This document shows, piece by piece, positions 5,871 to 8,964 of a stretch of DNA of 8,964 nt (position 1 is the first letter of the stretch; each line of letters opens with the position of its first letter). The DNA is from Anaeromyxobacter_A sp035636195 (GTDB taxonomy: Bacteria; Myxococcota; Myxococcia; Myxococcales; Anaeromyxobacteraceae), in contig DASPZP010000013.1 of the NCBI GenBank assembly GCA_035636195.1, positions 1 through 8,964 of the forward strand. Reading direction: 5' to 3'. The translations under genes were made by a program, and so were the position numbers. Under the pieces are notes generated by a model that worked only from the letters and a program-made list of their open reading frames with translations, made no database searches and was not told the DNA's origin.

Positions 5871-6981
5871 GGGCATCTGTCTTGGCCTGCTCCTGCTCGC
5901 CGGAGGGACGCTCGCCTCCGACGGCTTCCGCCCCGCCGCACCCGGCTACCGCTGGGCCTTCCCGCGGGACCACTGGAAGCACGACGGCTACCGCACCGAG
6001 TGGTGGTACTTCACCGGGCAGCTCTCCTCGACGGCGCCGCCGGGCCGCGAGCTCGGCTATCAGCTCACCTTCTTCCGGGTCGGGTTGCTCCCGGAGCTGC
6101 CGCCGCTCGCCTCGCCCTGGGCGGCGCGAAACCTGGTCATGGCGCACGCGGCGGTGACGGACCTCACGGGTGGCGCGCACCGCTTCAGCGAGGTGCTGTG
6201 GAGGGAGATGCCGTACCTGGGCGGCTTCGCGGCGTACCCGGAGCGGCCCATCGCATGGGCGCAGGCGCCGCCCGGCACCGCTGGCCACTGGGCCCTCGAC
6301 CTCGACGGCGACGCCTGGAGTCTCGCGGTGGAGGACCGCGCCCGCGGCGTCGGCTTCCAGCTCACGGCGCGCCCGGAGCGGCCGCTCGTCTTCCAGGGTC
6401 CTGGAGGCCTGTCGCGCAAGTCGGGCGCGGAGGCGTTCGCGAGCCTCTACTACAGCTTCACCCGCCTCGCGACCGAAGGGACGGTCACGCTCGCCGGCGA
6501 GACCTGGCGGGTGCGCGGCACGAGCTGGATGGACCGCGAGATCGGCTCGTCCCAGCTCGCGCCGTCGCAGGTGGGGTGGGACTGGTTCGCGCTCCGCCTC
6601 GCGGACGGCCGCGACCTCATGGTCTACCTGCTGCGCCGCCAGGACGGGAGCACCGACTTCGCCCGCGGCACGCTCGTCCTGCCGGGCGGCGCGGTCCGCT
6701 GGCTCTCGGCGGACGAGCTCACGGTCCGCTCCGATCGCACCTGGACGAGCGCTTCCACCCGGGCGACCTACCCGGCGCGCTGGCGGATCGAGGTGCCGTC
6801 GGCGGGCCTCGCGCTCGAGGTCGAGCCGGCGCTCGCGGATCAGGAGGACCGGGCCGAGCTCGCGGGCGGCGTGTTCTACTGGGAAGGCGCGGTGCGGGTG
6901 CGCACGGCGGCTGGCGCGCCGGCGGGGGAGGGCTACGTCGAGCTCACCGGGTACGGACCGCGGAGCCGTCCGCCCATCTGA
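5860..6981 (+). CDS. AttH/CrtC-family lipocalin-like secreted protein
   Basis: A 373-residue protein of the AttH/CrtC (carotenoid 1,2-hydratase-like, tandem lipocalin-like) family. Residues 1-20 are a Sec signal peptide with a Leu-rich core and likely cleavage near TLAS/DG. No lipobox cysteine is seen. The diagnostic EWWYFTG is at 47-53, followed by YQLTFFR (67-73), MAHAAVTD (94-101), YYSFTRL (197-203), WMDREIGSSQ (223-232), GWDWFALRLADGRDLM (239-254) and the closing YWEGAVRV (340-347) and GYVELTGYG (358-366). Only a few family members hydrate carotenoids. Those next to an ABC ATPase and FtsX permease, as in AttEFGH of Agrobacterium, are thought to bind lipid. With no carotenoid genes here, the lipid role is the better inference. 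The ATG overlaps the permease stop by 11 bases, with GGAG about 10 bases upstream. The 3' end overlaps the opposing prsW-like gene by 38 bases. Confidence 0.9.
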   Translation: MRSRGICLGLLLLAGGTLASDGFRPAAPGYRWAFPRDHWKHDGYRTEWWYFTGQLSSTAPPGRELGYQLTFFRVGLLPELPPLASPWAARNLVMAHAAVTDLTGGAHRFSEVLWREMPYLGGFAAYPERPIAWAQAPPGTAGHWALDLDGDAWSLAVEDRARGVGFQLTARPERPLVFQGPGGLSRKSGAEAFASLYYSFTRLATEGTVTLAGETWRVRGTSWMDREIGSSQLAPSQVGWDWFALRLADGRDLMVYLLRRQDGSTDFARGTLVLPGGAVRWLSADELTVRSDRTWTSASTRATYPARWRIEVPSAGLALEVEPALADQEDRAELAGGVFYWEGAVRVRTAAGAPAGEGYVELTGYGPRSRPPI

Positions 6982-7663
6982 CGGGGACCGGCACGCGCTC
7001 TGCGGTGCGGGCCCATGCGAAGAGCCACAGCGCGGGGGCGAGCAGCGCGGCCGCGAAGCCCAGCCGGCCCCAGCCCGGCCGCGCGATGCTCCAGTCTCCG
7101 AACCCGTGCAGCGCCGCGGCGAGGAGCAGCGCCCCGCCGATCCGGAGCAAGAGCTGGCGACGTGAGACGCCGCTCGCCTCGGCCAGCACCACGACGAACG
7201 GGGCCGCGAGCAGCGCGTGCGCCACCGGCCCCAGCGCGGCGCGCCCGAGCGCGAGGGACCAGCTCGCCCCCTGCATCGCCAGCGCCGCCTCGGCCACCGC
7301 GAAGACCGCCGCCACGGCCGCGGCCGTGCGCAGCACGTTCGAGCGGCGGTGCCCGCGCCGCGGCGGCGAGACCGCCAGCGCGATGCCGGCGAGCTTGGCG
7401 CTCTCCTCGATGAGCCCGATGCCGGCCGCCGCGCCGACCGCCGTCCAGGATCCACCCGAGAGCCAACCCCAGCTGAGATCCGCCCCCGCCGCCTGTACCA
7501 GCGCATAAGCGCCGAAGGCTGTGGCGAGCGCTGCCAGCCCGCCCAGCACGCCCCGCAGCGCGGTGGCGCCGCCGCCCCGTTCGGGGTTCCAGGAGGCGGC
7601 CATCACCCAGAGAGCACCGAGCACGGAGCAGGCAGCGAGCCAGGGTAGGCCGGTGGTCAACAT
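6944..7663 (-). CDS. PrsW-family intramembrane protease
   Basis: A 239-residue, mostly hydrophobic protein with about seven or eight membrane segments. It carries the residues that define PrsW and CAAX/CPBP-type glutamic membrane proteases: EESAK with Glu86-Glu87 and Lys90, FAVAE with Glu125, His149 in LGPVAHAL, and HGFGD with His186 and Asp190, all inside or next to hydrophobic segments. The best-known member, Bacillus PrsW, makes the first cut in an anti-sigma factor. The substrate here is unknown and no anti-sigma gene is in view. The ATG at 7663 is the only good one and begins before the first helix, but no clear Shine-Dalgarno precedes it. A small inverted repeat lies 12 bases upstream. 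The 15 or so residues after the last helix are polar and unconserved-looking, and the overlap with attH falls in this tail. The gene is separated from the hydrolase by 135 bases, so it may have its own promoter. Confidence 0.85.
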   Translation of the reverse strand: MLTTGLPWLAACSVLGALWVMAASWNPERGGGATALRGVLGGLAALATAFGAYALVQAAGADLSWGWLSGGSWTAVGAAAGIGLIEESAKLAGIALAVSPPRRGHRRSNVLRTAAAVAAVFAVAEAALAMQGASWSLALGRAALGPVAHALLAAPFVVVLAEASGVSRRQLLLRIGGALLLAAALHGFGDWSIARPGWGRLGFAAALLAPALWLFAWARTAERVPVPVRWADGSAVRTR

Positions 7664-7674
7664 CGAATTACACG

Positions 7675-7691
7675 GTAGGCACTTCGCCTAC
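7675..7691 (-). repeat. Perfect inverted repeat just upstream of the PrsW-family gene
   Basis: GTAGGC (7675-7680) and GCCTAC (7686-7691) flank ACTTC. The repeat ends 11 bases before the ATG at 7663, where a ribosome site would be expected and none is obvious. It could be an operator, an mRNA hairpin limiting translation, or chance. Between it and the ATG the minus strand reads TGTAAT, close to a -10 box, but no -35 fits well. Confidence 0.3.
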
Positions 7692-7765
7692 ATTCCTGCG
7701 TCGGTCCAGATGGGATGGGTCTGTTTCGCACCCGTCCGCGTACCCGCACCAAGAGTAGGGTGGCT

Positions 7766-7785
7766 GTTCATCCGTGGGTTCATCC
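7766..7785. repeat. Tandem 8-bp direct repeat (12-bp period) between hydrolase and PrsW genes
   Basis: GTTCATCC occurs at 7766-7773 and again at 7778-7785. The pair lies inside a larger inverted repeat, GGCTGT (7762-7767) with ACAGCC (7792-7797). An alternative pairing is GTGGC (7760-7764) with GCCAC (7789-7793). It sits directly after the hydrolase stop and about 100 bases before the PrsW start on the minus strand. It could therefore be a transcript-end hairpin without a T-run, or a paired protein-binding site. Confidence 0.3.
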
Positions 7786-7798
7786 CCCGCCACAGCCC

Positions 7799-8830
7799 TC
7801 AGCGCCGCAGGAACTCGAGCAGCGCCTCGTGGAAGCGCGGCGCGGCCTCGACGTGCGGGATGTGCCCGACACCTGGCAGCTCGACCAGCTTCGACCCCGG
7901 GATGGCCGAGGCGGCCCTGCGGCCCAGCTCCGGATACTGTCCCAGCGTGTCGAGCACCTGCTTCGGCAGGCTGCCGCGGCCGAGGGTGGTCCGGTCGGAC
8001 TGGCCGATGACGAGCAGGGTCGGGGCGCGCAGCCGCGGCAGATCGTGGACCACCGGCTGCGTGTAGATCATGTCGTAGGTGAGCGCCGAGGCGAGCGCGT
8101 AGCGCGGGTACTCGGCCGAGAGCGTCCAGCGGTACGGCACCATGACGTACGGCTCGTATTCCGGTCGCCAGGTGACGAAGTAGCTGCCGATGAACTTGCG
8201 CAGGCTCGGCTCGGTCTGGCCGAGCGTGCTGCGATACTGCTGCTCGACCGTCTGGTACGGCACCTTCTCGCGATAGTCCTCGAGGCCGATCGGGTTCTCG
8301 AGCACGAGGTGCGTCGTGGCGCCGGGGAAGAGCAGCGCGAAGCGGACCGCCAGCATGCCGCCCATGGAGTGGCCCACCACGGCCACCCGCTCGATCTTCA
8401 GCTCCTCGAGGAGCTGCTTCGTCGTGGTGGCGAGCAGCTCGAACGTGTAGTGGAGAGCGGGCTTGGACGACTTGCCGAAGCCGAGCTGATCCGGGACCAC
8501 GACGCGGAAGCCGGCGGCGGCGAGCGTCCTCGCCGTGCCCTCCCAGTACGCGCCGAAGAAGTTCTTCCCGTGGAGGAGGAGCACGGTGTGGCCGTTGGAG
8601 GGGGCGGTCGGCGCCACGTCCATGTACGCCATCCGCAGGTCCTGCCCCTCGAGCGTGAGGGCGAGGAGCTTGACCGGGAACGGGTACGGGTACCCCTCGA
8701 GGGCGATGCCGAGCGGCTCTGGCGCCGCGGCCGCCTGGGGAGCGGCGGCGGCGGGACCAGCGGCGAGCAGGGCCAGGGCGACGAGGCGAGGAAGCGCGAG
8801 CGCCCGGACCGCTCTCCCGCCGGCCGTCAC
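7799..8830 (-). CDS. Secreted alpha/beta hydrolase
   Basis: An alpha/beta-fold hydrolase of about 343 residues. Numbering from the longer start at 8842 (347 residues), the motifs are: HGKNFFG (91-97) at the oxyanion hole, nucleophile Ser159 in GHSMGG, probable acid Asp283 in IGQSDRT, and catalytic His327 in GVGHIPH. The triad is complete. Residues up to about 35-40 form a signal peptide (LPRLVALALLAAGPAAAA), so the enzyme should be exported. An insert at about 185-265 forms the lid, rich in Tyr/Trp/Phe (YFVTWRPEYEPYV). The substrate cannot be told: esterase, epoxide hydrolase, haloperoxidase-like and C-C hydrolase are all possible. Both candidate starts are GTG. GTG at 8830 overlaps the preceding gene's stop as GTGA, the junction style also seen in the ABC operon, so I prefer it. 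GTG at 8842 has AAGG 10 bases upstream and adds 4 residues. Confidence 0.88.
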   Translation of the reverse strand: MTAGGRAVRALALPRLVALALLAAGPAAAAPQAAAAPEPLGIALEGYPYPFPVKLLALTLEGQDLRMAYMDVAPTAPSNGHTVLLLHGKNFFGAYWEGTARTLAAAGFRVVVPDQLGFGKSSKPALHYTFELLATTTKQLLEELKIERVAVVGHSMGGMLAVRFALLFPGATTHLVLENPIGLEDYREKVPYQTVEQQYRSTLGQTEPSLRKFIGSYFVTWRPEYEPYVMVPYRWTLSAEYPRYALASALTYDMIYTQPVVHDLPRLRAPTLLVIGQSDRTTLGRGSLPKQVLDTLGQYPELGRRAASAIPGSKLVELPGVGHIPHVEAAPRFHEALLEFLRR

Positions 8831-8964
8831 GCGGTGACCCACTCGCGGAGGACCTTGTCGATCTGCTCCTCCGAGAGGTTCCCCTGGTCGGCCATCTCCT
8901 TGATGCGCTGGGTGATCGCCCTGAGCTCGCCCTCGCCGAAGGTGATCCCGATCTCGCGGGCGCG
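8827..8964 (-). CDS. C-terminal fragment of an unidentified gene (cut by the right edge)
   Basis: The minus strand is open from the window edge to TGA at 8827-8829, giving 45 residues that include REIGITFGEGELRAITQRIK, then EMADQGNLSEEQIDKVLREW and VTA. The composition (balanced, helical, charged) is protein-like and unlike the Arg/Ala-rich chance frames nearby. Its stop overlaps the hydrolase GTG as GTGA, which supports both genes. The pattern of a helix, a short loop with D/N-L-S/T-EEQ and a second helix before the stop resembles the C-termini of several enzymes, including members of the isopropylmalate/homocitrate synthase family. I would not name it on 45 residues. It is probably co-transcribed with the hydrolase. 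Confidence 0.72.
   Translation of the reverse strand, partial: RAREIGITFGEGELRAITQRIKEMADQGNLSEEQIDKVLREWVTA

Noticed and set aside
3056..6157. 1033-codon plus-strand frame across the ATPase and permease
   Set aside because: The translation is Arg/Ala/Gly/Pro-rich with no motif, while the other frames carry intact ABC ATPase and FtsX motifs.
5860..6981. Carotenoid 1,2-hydratase (crtC) function
   Set aside because: The family includes CrtC, but no carotenoid gene is present, and an overlapping ABC ATPase/permease pair points to the AttH-type lipid-binding branch.
5734..7506. 590-codon minus-strand frame under attH and the PrsW gene
   Set aside because: Extremely Arg-rich, low-complexity translation, antisense to attH and out of frame with the PrsW gene, both of which have clear conserved motifs. 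It is a shadow frame of GC-rich coding DNA.

Overview
The window is a very GC-rich chromosomal segment. Dense coding, short gaps, GTG starts and GTGA stop/start junctions are consistent with a myxobacterial or other deltaproteobacterial-type genome. The HNH endonuclease is of a type I associate with Anaeromyxobacter and its relatives. That placement rests on style and remembered resemblance, not on a marker gene. No rRNA, tRNA, CRISPR array or intact insertion sequence was found.

Layout: (1) Bases 1-585 hold no gene I can support, but they carry several inverted repeats and a cluster of TGACG/CGTCA pentamers at 310-398. (2) 586-1686 (+) encodes a stand-alone HNH endonuclease. (3) Convergent to it at 1794-2150 (-) is a UPF0145/YbjQ-family gene. 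Just beyond its stop, at 1710-1748, lies a diverged second copy of its last 13 codons, probably the stump of a lost tandem paralogue. (4) 2240-6981 (+) is a four-gene operon-like block: a small unknown protein, an ABC ATPase of the LolD/MacB type, a 10-TM FtsX-like permease, and a secreted AttH/CrtC lipocalin-like protein. The ATPase, permease and AttH genes sit within a few bases of each other or overlap, and form the known AttEFG-H type of arrangement. (5) On the minus strand, reading from the right edge, are the 3' end of an unidentified gene, a secreted alpha/beta hydrolase overlapping it, and after a 135-base gap a PrsW-family membrane protease gene. The protease gene ends 38 bp inside attH.

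How the genes may work together: the ATPase and permease would form a mechanotransmission-type ABC machine acting on lipid or lipoprotein in the envelope. The AttH-like protein would be its likely extracytoplasmic lipid-binding partner. The hydrolase and PrsW protease also act in or across the membrane, so the right two thirds of the window is envelope-oriented. No link between the two strands is shown beyond position. I did not find a clearly new defence or mobile system. The items most worth a second look are the paralogue stump, the unknown small protein leading the AttH operon, and the repeat-rich leader of the HNH gene.
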